DNA from: Lustribacter sp965277075
GTDB taxonomy: Bacteria; Vulcanimicrobiota; Vulcanimicrobiia; Vulcanimicrobiales; Vulcanimicrobiaceae
Direction of reading: 5' to 3'
DNA length: 64,000 nucleotides
NCBI GenBank assembly: GCA_965277075.1
Contig: OZ255707.1
Location: 930,001 to 994,000 of the forward strand
Below the pieces are notes generated by a model. It was not told where the DNA came from. It ran no database searches and saw nothing but the letters and a program-made list of their open reading frames with translations. Position 1 is the stretch's first letter; each line of letters begins with the position of its first letter. This document shows positions 44,401 to 52,161 of this stretch, in pieces. Made by a program: the position numbers and the translations under genes.

Positions 44401-45641
44401 GCGTGCTTCCCGAGCACATGTTGCCCGCCGCCGTCGTCGAGGTCACGGCGTTTCCGTTTACGCGCAACGGCAAGTTGGACGTGGAGGCGCTGCCCGCGCC
44501 GCATGCGAGCGCACCGGCGTTGCGCTGCCGCCCGGTGGAGAGTCCGCTCACACTCCAACTGATCGAAATCTGGCGCAGCCTTCTCGGCTTGGCGATCATC
44601 GCGCCGGAAGATAACTTTTTCGCCTTGGGTGGTCACTCGTTGCTGGCCGTGAAGCTGATGAGCCGCATCCACGAGACCTTCGGACGGCGACTGCCCGTAG
44701 CGACGCTCTTTCACGAACCGACGGTCGACGCGTTGGCCGCGCGCCTGCGCGACGAGGCGAACCGCGATGCGGCCGAGCGCCTCATCACCGTACGCGCCGA
44801 TGGGATGCGCGCACCGTTGTTCTTTCTGCACGGCGACCTCAACGGCGGCGGATACTACTGTCGCGGTCTCGATCGATATCTCGACCGCGACCGTCCGTTG
44901 TATGTCTTCACTCCGCACGGTGCCGATGGAGAGACCGTACCGCCGACGTTCGAAGCGATGGCAGCGGAAAACATCGCCGTTCTGAAAGCGGCACGTCCGC
45001 AGGGACCGTACGTGCTGGGCGGATTTTGCAGCGGCGGACTGCTCGCTTACGAGATGGCGCGTCAACTTACGCGCGCGGGCGATACGGTCGAAGGTGTGCT
45101 GCTCGTCGACAGCGCCGGGCGGAATGCGCGACTCGCCGGATTCGGCTCCGCAATAGAGCGGCTCGCGCGCGCATTGCGGCTGCCGCCGGACGCGCACCTC
45201 CCGCTGATTGCGTTTGCGGCGAACCGGATGCGCGCGCTGCTTGCATTCGCCGAGGAAACCACGGCCGGGCGGAGAGACGAAATCGAGCGGTGGTTGCGTT
45301 CGGCCGCGGCGTTCGTCATACAGCGGCTCGATTCAACCGCCGCGGCGGCGGCGATTGAAGCCGAGCGCGTCAAACGCGAAGCGGATTCCGACCCGCTCGT
45401 ATCGCTTTGGCAAAAGCGCAGCGCCGGTTACGTTCCGGGCTACTACGCGGGCGACGTGACCGTGTTTTGGCCGGCCAGCAAAGAGCCTGCGCTCCAGCGC
45501 CGTCTCACCTCGCATTGGGCGGCCGTCGCGCGCCGGGTGAACGCGATAACCATTACCGGCGACCACCTGTCCTGCATCACGCTCGATGTCGCGGACCTCG
45601 GCCCGAAGTTCAACGGCGTGCTTCGCGAGTGCCCGTGCTGA
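41472..45641 (+). CDS. NRPS: C-A-T-TE, Pro-like code, Cys-type thioesterase
   Basis: 1389 aa from the ATG at 41472; the frame is open 20 codons further up but that stretch is unlike NRPS N-termini. C domain about 50-475 with HHIINDA (about 188-194). A domain about 500-1005: MYTSGSTGRPKG, NQYGPTETH, NGKLDV. A4 is SFDVSFQEIF; the code reads D-V-Q-F-V-A-Q-V-V, nearest to Pro (DVQLIAHVV) with three differences, so Pro or a relative is tentative. T domain with DNFFALGGHSL. Thioesterase about 1115-1389: FFLHGDLNGGG and GGFCSGG, placing Cys1186 at the nucleophile. The most complete termination module in the locus. A 104-base gap separates it from the gene before. Confidence 0.95.
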   Translation: MTDLLRTGISTDADRTYLERRLAELSPLQQALLAGPKIVRPVRPQRVTIPPRARIDRAPMSFAQQRLWVLDQIESSAATYNVRSAFRIRGPLDIEALRQSVATMAARHEAFRTSFEMVDGEPLQRIAADVRIPLEIRDLGGSDDESARTARWMRALSEEADRPFDLTRAPLLRATLLRLGADDHVFVLIRHHIINDATSNDLFNGELGLLYHTLRRGAPHGLTPPPIQYADFAEWQRRSLASPELERQRRYWTGALADAPAVLDLPADRPRPPVQSFNGALASRRISGPVLAELDALARRSRASNFMVLLAAFNVLLFRYTGRDDVVVGTPIANRPPELDAVIGFFVNTLALRMRIDPTAGFSDVVARARDVTLDAFDNAELPFEHLVEALHPERNLSHTPIVNIFFVMQSGYETALILDGVMVKPVEFERTTAKFDLTLFVRNDADCLTCTFEYNSDLFDASTIERMLGHFETLLHAVACEPDRPIAHVGLSDAAERKRIAAWSTGPAGAVNADDVGVHVLVERAAARSPHAVAVRYAGRSTSYAELMAKADRIARRLHAAGVRGNVPVGLCVDRSADMVVAMLGILKAGAAYVPLDAGYPRERLAAMTAHLAVIVSERRCAARLPGGLAVVWLDDDADAPAFDTPEHAERAADLAYVMYTSGSTGRPKGVAMPHRSLRNLVEWQRQRAPAIEAPRTLAFASLSFDVSFQEIFSTLAAGGTLVIAGEEMRRDLGAVLDLVVSERVQRLFLPFVVLAQFVDVALIANTIPRDVQHVVTAGEQLKVTDTLRAFFAQLPQCVVENQYGPTETHVVTAHALTGASEQWPPLPPIGRPITNAHLLVLDAYREPVPVGIPGELYVGGCVLAHGYLGSDDLTAERFVCDPALQNQRLYRTGDLVRWREDGELEYLGRLDRQVKIRGFRIELAEVETALRALPDIQDGAVVVRTSSDGSPQLVAYVVPSADAARPPDVRAALAGVLPEHMLPAAVVEVTAFPFTRNGKLDVEALPAPHASAPALRCRPVESPLTLQLIEIWRSLLGLAIIAPEDNFFALGGHSLLAVKLMSRIHETFGRRLPVATLFHEPTVDALAARLRDEANRDAAERLITVRADGMRAPLFFLHGDLNGGGYYCRGLDRYLDRDRPLYVFTPHGADGETVPPTFEAMAAENIAVLKAARPQGPYVLGGFCSGGLLAYEMARQLTRAGDTVEGVLLVDSAGRNARLAGFGSAIERLARALRLPPDAHLPLIAFAANRMRALLAFAEETTAGRRDEIERWLRSAAAFVIQRLDSTAAAAAIEAERVKREADSDPLVSLWQKRSAGYVPGYYAGDVTVFWPASKEPALQRRLTSHWAAVARRVNAITITGDHLSCITLDVADLGPKFNGVLRECPC

Positions 45642-45649
45642 CCGCGCCG

Positions 45650-46693
45650 ATGCCGATGACGAGGCCTCCGATCGCGCCGATCGTCACCGGCCCGATGCTG
45701 CAGATCGAGCACGTGACGAAGTCATTCCCCGCGACATCATCGATTGCTGCGTGGGTTCGCGCCCGCGGCCGCGTATCGCGCCGTCGTGTCTTGCACGATA
45801 TCGACTTTACCGTCGCACGCGGCGAGCTGTTCGGATTGCTCGGCGCGAACGGTGCCGGCAAAACCTCGCTGTTGAAAATGCTCGCGACGTTATCGATTCC
45901 CGACAGCGGACGCATCGTGCTTGACGGCATCGACGTCGTTCGTCATCCGCTCGAAGCGCGGCGCCGCATCGGGCTGTGCACCGCCGAGGAACGCAGCTTC
46001 TACTTTCGGTTGACAGGCCGCGCGAATCTCCACTTCTTCGGATCGCTCGTCGGTCTCCGAGGGCGCCGTCTTCGCGAGCGTATCGCCGAGGTCGCGGAGC
46101 TGGTCGATCTCGGCGACGCGCTCGACCGCGCGTTTCACGGCTACTCGTCGGGTATGCGGCAGCGCCTCACGGTCGCACGCGCGTTGCTCGCCGATCCGGA
46201 CGTTCTGTTCCTCGACGAGCCGACACGCGCGGTCGATCCCGTTCATGCTGACGCTCTGCGCCGACTGATTCGAGACGAGCTCGTGACACGACGGCGTAAG
46301 ACCGTCATCGTCGCGACCAATATTTTGGAAGAAGCGTGGGCGCTCTGCGATCGCATCGCTGTTTTCGGCGACGGAACGATCGTCGCGCTCGGCACACCGC
46401 ATGCGCTCGCGGCGTCGATGCGCGAGCGGCAGCGCTACCACCTCTTCGTCGATGCGATCGGCGAGGCGACGCTGCATGCGCTGCGCGCGCTCTCGGGCGT
46501 GCTCTTGGCCGTACCGCATGCGCACGAGAGCGGCGGCACGCGGCTCGAAATCGAGCTCGAACCGGTCGACGACGCGCTAACACGTCTGCTCTCCATCGTG
46601 ACGGCCGAAGGTGTCCGCGTGCACAACATTCGCTCGCTCGAACCCGAGCCGATGGACGTTTTCAAACATATCACGCATGGGGGTCCATCGTGA
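45650..46693 (+). CDS. ABC transporter ATP-binding protein (ABC-2 exporter type)
   Basis: 347 aa from the ATG at 45650; a GTG at 45635, overlapping the NRPS stop, is possible. Walker A GANGAGKTS (about 66-74), signature YSSGMRQRL (about 166), Walker B DVLFLDEPTRAVDP (about 185-198; Arg-Ala replaces the usual Gly-Leu), and a C-terminal regulatory extension of about 90 residues. The overlap with the permease gene (GTGA) shows a two-gene exporter of the DrrAB/ABC-2 kind. Its place inside the NRPS operon makes it the likely export and self-protection pump for the peptide product. Confidence 0.93.
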   Translation: MPMTRPPIAPIVTGPMLQIEHVTKSFPATSSIAAWVRARGRVSRRRVLHDIDFTVARGELFGLLGANGAGKTSLLKMLATLSIPDSGRIVLDGIDVVRHPLEARRRIGLCTAEERSFYFRLTGRANLHFFGSLVGLRGRRLRERIAEVAELVDLGDALDRAFHGYSSGMRQRLTVARALLADPDVLFLDEPTRAVDPVHADALRRLIRDELVTRRRKTVIVATNILEEAWALCDRIAVFGDGTIVALGTPHALAASMRERQRYHLFVDAIGEATLHALRALSGVLLAVPHAHESGGTRLEIELEPVDDALTRLLSIVTAEGVRVHNIRSLEPEPMDVFKHITHGGPS

Positions 46694-47520
46694 ACGCCGT
46701 CGAGTTCGCGCCGCGCTTCGACATCCGCGGCATCGTCTCGCGGGCCTCCGCGATCTTCGTACGCGACGCGCGGCTCGCAACGTCGTACGGCGCCGTCTTC
46801 GCGCTGCAACTGTTGGGGACGCTCGTCAATGCCGCGGTGACCTACTTCATTGCGCTCGCGGCGGGAAATCCCGTCATGGCGGCAGGCGGCCATTATTTCG
46901 ACTACCTCGCCGTCAATATGGCGTTTTACGGTTTTCAGTCGGCGGCACTGCTCAGTTTTGCCGAGGCGATTCGCGAGAGTCAGCTGGCCGGAACGCTCGA
47001 GGTGATGCTCGCGACGCCGACGAGCATCCCGGTGCTGGTGTTTTCGGCCGGACTATGGGCGTTCGCGTTCTGCGGTTTTGAGACGGTGCTCTTCCTTGGG
47101 GCATCGATGCTCTTCGGATTAAACCTCAGTCATGCCAACGTTTTGACGGTGTTCGTCGTCCTGGCACTGACGATCGCGTGCATCTCGCCGCTCGGCGTCC
47201 TCGCCGCGAGCGTGACGATGGTCTTCAAAAAATCCGGGCCGGTTGAGTTTTTCTTTAACAGTGCTGCACTTTTGTGCGGCGGTGTGTTCCTGCCCATCGA
47301 TAAGCTCCCGCACGCGCTGCAAATCGTGGCGTGGTTCTTGCCGATCTCTCACGCGCTCACCGCTCTGCGTGCCGGCTTCAACGGCGCGCCGCTCGCGCAC
47401 GTGATCGGCAATGTCGTGTGGTTGGGCGTTGCGTCCATCGCGCTCGTCCCGCTCTCGCTCGCCGTATTCGCGCGCGCCGTTCGATTGGCACGCGTTGACG
47501 GCACCCTCGGTTCGTACTGA
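46690..47520 (+). CDS. ABC-2 type transporter permease
   Basis: 276 aa from the GTG at 46690. Six hydrophobic helices; the central LLSFAEAIRESQLAGTLEVMLATPTSIPVLV (partly shown: AEAIRESQLAGTLEV) is the ABC-2 coupling region, and GGVFLPIDKLPHALQIVAWFLPISHALTALR near the C-terminus is the family's most conserved block (seen here as FLPIDKLP and LPISHALTALR). Paired with the ATPase just upstream. Directed at small-molecule or polysaccharide export; with the surrounding NRPS genes, the peptide product is the likely cargo. Confidence 0.92.
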   Translation: MNAVEFAPRFDIRGIVSRASAIFVRDARLATSYGAVFALQLLGTLVNAAVTYFIALAAGNPVMAAGGHYFDYLAVNMAFYGFQSAALLSFAEAIRESQLAGTLEVMLATPTSIPVLVFSAGLWAFAFCGFETVLFLGASMLFGLNLSHANVLTVFVVLALTIACISPLGVLAASVTMVFKKSGPVEFFFNSAALLCGGVFLPIDKLPHALQIVAWFLPISHALTALRAGFNGAPLAHVIGNVVWLGVASIALVPLSLAVFARAVRLARVDGTLGSY

Positions 47521-47581
47521 TGCGTCCGCAATCGCATCGTCATTCTCATTCGCGCAATTTTCCTTCGATCAACGAGGCATC

Positions 47582-48184
47582 ATGATTCCAAACCATCGCT
47601 CGCGCACGTGGGCGTTTCTCACGCTCATGGCGACGGCTTCGTGCGGCGGCGGCGGTGGTTCGTCGCCGTCGCCGACGCTCGTTCAAACCGGAGCGGTTGC
47701 GCCCGCGGCGCCCGCAACTGCGACAGCGCCGACGCCCACGCCGGTCGCAACCGCGACGCCGACGGCCGCGCCGAGCGCGAAGCCGACGCCGGTTGTCACG
47801 ACAACGCCGACACCGGTACCGACGGGCGCAACGGCTGCCCCGACGCCAACCGCAACGCCGACGCCGACGCCGGTTCACACGCCGACACCGGTTGCGACGG
47901 CGACGCCGACACCCGGTTCGATCGTGGTATCGCCTTCAACGCCGATCTCGTTCACCGCGACGAGTCAAACCACAACGTTTATGGCGCAGCAACCGAACTC
48001 GAGTGGAACGTTCTCCGCGGTGTCGAGCAATGCAGGAATCGCGACGGTTTCGACCAGCGACGGCCGGACGTTCACGGTCACGGCCGTCGCGGCCGGAACG
48101 GCAACGATCACCATCAGCGGCGGCGGCGGCAAGACGACACCTATCAGCGTGACGGTCACGACGACCACCTTCGGAGTGAACTGA
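47582..48184 (+). CDS. lipoprotein with Thr/Pro/Ala linker and bacterial Ig-like domain
   Basis: 200 aa from the ATG at 47582 (GAGG six bases upstream). The signal peptide ends in a lipobox-like TASC followed by five Gly. Residues about 30-115 are a low-complexity Thr-Pro-Ala-Val repeat. The last 85 residues resemble a Big-type immunoglobulin domain (SIVVSPSTPISFTA, GIATVSTSDGRTFTVTAVAAGTATITI). It is a surface-exposed stalk with an adhesive-type domain. It starts a run of three lipoprotein genes, each overlapping the next (ATGA), sandwiched between the exporter and the biosynthetic dioxygenase. Confidence 0.75.
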   Translation: MIPNHRSRTWAFLTLMATASCGGGGGSSPSPTLVQTGAVAPAAPATATAPTPTPVATATPTAAPSAKPTPVVTTTPTPVPTGATAAPTPTATPTPTPVHTPTPVATATPTPGSIVVSPSTPISFTATSQTTTFMAQQPNSSGTFSAVSSNAGIATVSTSDGRTFTVTAVAAGTATITISGGGGKTTPISVTVTTTTFGVN

Positions 48185-50304
48185 TGAGCGCACCCGGATT
48201 GCTGACGCGTTACGGCGCGATCTCACTGGTCACCGCGCTCGCCGCCTGTAGTGGCAGCGGCGGCTCGCATAGCGGGCTGGGGCTGGTGCCTGCGGCGCCC
48301 TTGGCGCCGGCTGCCAAGACGCGCGCAACGGCAACGTTCACGATCACCGTTCCACCGCACACGGCGTCGAGTTCGAACTTGCGCTCCGTGCAGTTCATCT
48401 CGCCGAACACGAACTCGATCAAGATCGAAACACTGAATCCCGACGGTTCGATGCCGGTGCCCGCGATCGCGCCGACCGTGGCCCAACTCACTGCCGGCGC
48501 ACCCGGCTGCGTGAGCGGAACGTCCGGTGTCGTCTGCACCGTTAGCGCACCCGTCGCGGCCGGAAACGAGCAATTTCGTTTGTCGGTCTACGCATCGACC
48601 GACGCGTCGGGTACCGCGCTCGGCGTCGGTACGATTACGACGCTTGTCGCGGCCGGCCAGGCAAACCTGATACCCGTGACACTCGGCGGCGTCATCGCAT
48701 CACTCGCGTTCGCAACACCACGCGTAAGCGAACCCGCCGACGGAGCGACGCATCAGATAGGTTTAACGCTCAGCGCGAAAGACGCGTCGGGAGCACTGAT
48801 CATCGCGCCGGGCGACTTCTATACCGGTGTGACGGTCGCGAAGACCAACGATCCCAACAACGCGCTCACGCTCGGCGCGACCGCCGTCGTAACGCCCACT
48901 GCGAACGGTCTGAACATGATCGCCGTCACGTATGACGCCGGCAAAACGCTGGTCGACGGCACGATCACCGCAAGCGTACCGAGCATGTCCGGCGCACCGA
49001 ACGTGACGGCCGTAACGGCGGATATCACACCGCTGGTCTACACCCTTTCACCGCAAGGCGCCTCTCTCGTTGCCGGAGCAGCGACGCCGTCGCTGACCCT
49101 CACCGTATCGGAAGCCCTGACGGCGGGACCGTTCACCGCGACGGCATCACCCGCTTCGACGGTGCAGATCGCCGGCAGCGGAACCGCCGGGTCGCCCGGT
49201 GGCAACGCGACGTTCACGTTGACCGGCGGCTCGTCCGGCGGACCGGCAACAATCGCGGTCGCAGACGGAACCGTTTCCGGAACGGTCACCGTGTCCGTCA
49301 CCGGCACGGGCGTCGGCGTCAACGTGCCCGGGCAACCGACGGTTACCGAATTTGGTGGAACCGGCGCAAACCCGAACGACATCACGACCGGTTCCGACGG
49401 CAATCTCTGGTTCGTCGAAACGACGGCCGGAAAGATCGGCACGATGTCGACGTCCGGAGCACTGCTGCACGAGTACGCTGTCAGCACGGGATATAGTCCC
49501 GTGCGCATCACTGCCGGACCGGACCGAAACTTGTGGTTTTCCGAGTCGGACAGGAATCACAACAGCAAGATCGGGCGCATAACCACGAGCGGAACCGTAA
49601 CCGAATTCGCCGTCCCGACCACGGGCGCGCACGCGATCGGCATTACGACCGGCCCGGACGGCAACCTCTGGTTCACCGAAGAGGACGCCAATAAGATTGG
49701 GACGATCACCACTGCCGGAACGGTGACGGCCGAATATCCTTCGCCGATGAGCTCCGTCGCTATTACAAGTCCACGCGACTTGACGGTCGGCTCGGACGGC
49801 GCGCTCTGGTTCACCGAGTTCAATTACAAAGTCAATCCCGCCGTCCGAAAGATCGGCCGGATCACGACGGCCGGAACGGTGAGCGATTTCCCCGTAAACA
49901 CCGCCGCTCCAACAGCGCTCGCGATCGAACAACCGGCCTCGATTACGACCGGCGCCGACGGCAACGTGTGGTTCACCGAGTACGATCCGAACGGCGTGAA
50001 CACCACGGTCGACATCGGCAAGATGACGACGACCGGCGCGGTGACGCTTTACACGGCGGCCCTTACGCCGGGCCTCAATCCCGACGGCATCAAGCTCCTA
50101 CGTGACGGCAATATGTGGTTCACCGAATCGTCCGACGACAACACCATCGGGCGCATCGGGCGCATAACGTCGCTCGGCACGATCGTCGAGTTCAGCCGCG
50201 GCATTACGCAAGGCGGCGATCCGGCCGGGCTCACATCCGGTTCCGACGGGAATGTCTGGTTCACCGAGTACTCACTCAACTCGATCGGGAGACTGCAGTT
50301 CTGA
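48184..50304 (+). CDS. lipoprotein with C-terminal Vgb-like beta-propeller
   Basis: 706 aa from the ATG at 48184, overlapping the previous stop. Lipobox LAAC (about residue 22). Residues about 40-380 are beta-sandwich-like repeats; from about 385 there are at least six propeller blades, each with a copy of GI-TGPDGNLWFTE followed by -KIG-ITT-GTV. This is the virginiamycin-B-lyase-like fold. Vgb itself linearises streptogramin depsipeptides, but the His residues needed for that are not evident in these blades, so enzymatic lysis should not be assumed. It could bind sugar, peptide or metal at the cell surface. Its presence within an NRPS locus is the notable feature. Confidence 0.8.
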   Translation: MSAPGLLTRYGAISLVTALAACSGSGGSHSGLGLVPAAPLAPAAKTRATATFTITVPPHTASSSNLRSVQFISPNTNSIKIETLNPDGSMPVPAIAPTVAQLTAGAPGCVSGTSGVVCTVSAPVAAGNEQFRLSVYASTDASGTALGVGTITTLVAAGQANLIPVTLGGVIASLAFATPRVSEPADGATHQIGLTLSAKDASGALIIAPGDFYTGVTVAKTNDPNNALTLGATAVVTPTANGLNMIAVTYDAGKTLVDGTITASVPSMSGAPNVTAVTADITPLVYTLSPQGASLVAGAATPSLTLTVSEALTAGPFTATASPASTVQIAGSGTAGSPGGNATFTLTGGSSGGPATIAVADGTVSGTVTVSVTGTGVGVNVPGQPTVTEFGGTGANPNDITTGSDGNLWFVETTAGKIGTMSTSGALLHEYAVSTGYSPVRITAGPDRNLWFSESDRNHNSKIGRITTSGTVTEFAVPTTGAHAIGITTGPDGNLWFTEEDANKIGTITTAGTVTAEYPSPMSSVAITSPRDLTVGSDGALWFTEFNYKVNPAVRKIGRITTAGTVSDFPVNTAAPTALAIEQPASITTGADGNVWFTEYDPNGVNTTVDIGKMTTTGAVTLYTAALTPGLNPDGIKLLRDGNMWFTESSDDNTIGRIGRITSLGTIVEFSRGITQGGDPAGLTSGSDGNVWFTEYSLNSIGRLQF

Positions 50305-51182
50305 TGCGCCGTTCTTTTTGCACCATCTGCACGCTCGGCGCCGCTCTGGCAATCACTGGTTGCGGCGGCGGCACGACGACCCCGTTGCCGTCGACCGTCG
50401 TGCACAACGGCGCGCAAACAACCATACGCGTACGTATCCCGGGGGCGACGACAACGTCTGCGAGCGGGACACGGTCTCCGGCGTATGTGTCGCGATCAAC
50501 GCAGGGCATCGGCGTCAGTTTCGTCACGACGACCACGCCGCCGACCGCTTTTCCCAGTCCGGCCACGCCGGCGGTCGCAGCCGACGTCTCGCCGAGCAGT
50601 TCGTCGTGCATCGCCAACTCCGACGGCAGCCGTTCGTGTTCGGTCACGGTTCCGGCCGCGCCGGGAACGGACGACTTTCAGGTGACGGCATGGGACGCCG
50701 CTCCGGCAAGCGATTCGTTCGCGAATGCGCACGCGTTGTCGGGCGCGACAATCCTCGCCCAAACCATCGCGCCGGGACAACAGAACGCACTCTCGTTCAC
50801 GCTCGACGGTGCCGTCAGCGGCATCTTCGTCGCCGTAAGTCCCGCGGCGCTCGCGCTCCAGCCGGCAGCGGGCCCGGCGGAGACGGCATCCGTGACCGTC
50901 AACGCGACCGACTATCAGGGCGATATCATCATGGGAAGCGGGAACTACACCGACGCGTCCGGCGCGCCGCTGACGATCACGCTCGCGCAGTCGGGAGCAA
51001 ACGGCGGACCGCTTTTAACGACATTCCCTGGGTCGAGCACCGGCCCGATGACCGTCACACCGACGACGGGTCCGATTACCATAACGTATTCCGGCGGAAC
51101 GACGAGCGGCACGATCTTTACGGCGACGACGAGCGTTCCGATCGCCGGATTGAACGCGCCCGGAACGCTGACGATTCGGTGA
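50304..51182 (+). CDS. lipoprotein, hypothetical
   Basis: 292 aa, coupled by ATGA to the propeller gene. The signal peptide ends in ITGC (Cys about 20). The mature protein is Ser/Thr/Ala rich and beta-predicted, with a pattern like the N-terminal part of the preceding lipoprotein: TTIRVRIPGATTTSA parallels its ATFTITVPPHTASSS, the CSVTVPAAPGTDDFQVTAWD block parallels its CTVSAPVAAGNEQFRLSVYA, and ILAQTIAPGQQNALSFTLDG parallels TLVAAGQANLIPVTLGG. So the two share a domain. No known function. Confidence 0.7.
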   Translation: MRRSFCTICTLGAALAITGCGGGTTTPLPSTVVHNGAQTTIRVRIPGATTTSASGTRSPAYVSRSTQGIGVSFVTTTTPPTAFPSPATPAVAADVSPSSSSCIANSDGSRSCSVTVPAAPGTDDFQVTAWDAAPASDSFANAHALSGATILAQTIAPGQQNALSFTLDGAVSGIFVAVSPAALALQPAAGPAETASVTVNATDYQGDIIMGSGNYTDASGAPLTITLAQSGANGGPLLTTFPGSSTGPMTVTPTTGPITITYSGGTTSGTIFTATTSVPIAGLNAPGTLTIR

Positions 51183-51189
51183 GAATGCA

Positions 51190-52161
51190 ATGATGCAAAC
51201 GGAAGAGCGCGTCCGGTTATCGTTCCTCGCCGACGAACCGGCGTTGCCAGCGGTCCTCGAACCGCTGGACGCGACGATCGATCTTCCCGCGTGGTGCATC
51301 GAACATCGACGCGAGCTCGACGCGCAGCTGCTCGTCTCCGGCGCGATTCTCTTCCGCGGGTTTAACCTCGCGACACTTCCGGCGTTCGAGTGTGCCGCCG
51401 CCGCCGTGTCAGGCGATCTGTACGGCGACTACGGCGATCTCCCGAAACACAGAGCGGGCGAACGCATCTATCACTCCACGCCGTATCCCGCAGATCAGAT
51501 GATCCTCTGGCACAGCGAAAGCTCGCACCTGCCCAGCTGGCCGATGCGCATTACCTTCTTCTGCGTTACGCCGGCGCAAAGCGGCGGCTGCACGCCGATC
51601 GTCGATACGCGCGAATTGCTCGAAGCGATCGATTCCGACGTCGTCGAAACGTTCCGGCGCAACGGACTTTTGTACGTTCGCAATTTCACCGCGGGAATCG
51701 AGCCGACGTGGGAGCGCTTTTTCAAGACCGGCGATCACGCAACGGTCGAAGCGGCGTGCCGTTCAGCCGGCAGCGAATATGCGTGGCGCCCGGACGGCGG
51801 ACTGCGGCTGCGTCAGCGCGCGCCGGGCATCGCTCGGCATCCGCGGAGCGGCGCCGAGGTCTTCTTCAATCAAGTGCAGCTGCATCACATCGCGTGCGTC
51901 GACGAGGAGACGCGCGACGGCTTGCGCGCGCTCGTCGACGATAACGACTTACCCCGTAACGTTACGTATGGCGACGGTTCGCCCATCCCCGACGACGTCA
52001 TCGACCACATCGTCGCGACTTACGAGCGTCTCGCCGTTCGATTTGCGTGGCAGCGCGGCGATATGCTCGCCTTGGATAACATGCTCATCGCGCACGCGCG
52101 CGACACCTATACCGGGTCCCGAGCGATTGCGGTAGCGATGGGTCAGATCGTCGGCGCATGA
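51190..52161 (+). CDS. SyrP-like TauD/TfdA-family Fe(II)/2-oxoglutarate dioxygenase
   Basis: 323 aa. Metal-binding facial triad H108-x-E110 in LWHSESSH (Glu in place of the commoner Asp) and a distal His at about 302 in LIAHARDTYTGSR, with the 2-oxoglutarate Arg nearby (about 311). The block SSHLPSWPMRITFFC followed by TPAQSGGCTPIVDTRE is the hallmark of SyrP-like proteins; SyrP of syringomycin hydroxylates Asp at the beta carbon while it is tethered to a carrier domain. Two modules in this operon are predicted to load Asp, so beta-hydroxylation of one or both is the favoured role. Overlaps the next NRPS gene by 4 bases. Other TauD relatives hydroxylate different residues. Confidence 0.85.
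   Translation: MMQTEERVRLSFLADEPALPAVLEPLDATIDLPAWCIEHRRELDAQLLVSGAILFRGFNLATLPAFECAAAAVSGDLYGDYGDLPKHRAGERIYHSTPYPADQMILWHSESSHLPSWPMRITFFCVTPAQSGGCTPIVDTRELLEAIDSDVVETFRRNGLLYVRNFTAGIEPTWERFFKTGDHATVEAACRSAGSEYAWRPDGGLRLRQRAPGIARHPRSGAEVFFNQVQLHHIACVDEETRDGLRALVDDNDLPRNVTYGDGSPIPDDVIDHIVATYERLAVRFAWQRGDMLALDNMLIAHARDTYTGSRAIAVAMGQIVGA

Noticed and set aside
43347..45197. 616-codon open frame on the minus strand, and similar long antisense frames across 30-60 kb
   Set aside because: These are mirror frames of GC-rich NRPS genes: Arg/His-rich, no domain, no start context, and the plus strand has full NRPS domains.
48184..50304. Streptogramin (virginiamycin B) lyase as an antibiotic-resistance gene
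   Set aside because: Fold motifs match, but the catalytic His residues are not evident and such propeller lipoproteins are common as non-enzymes.
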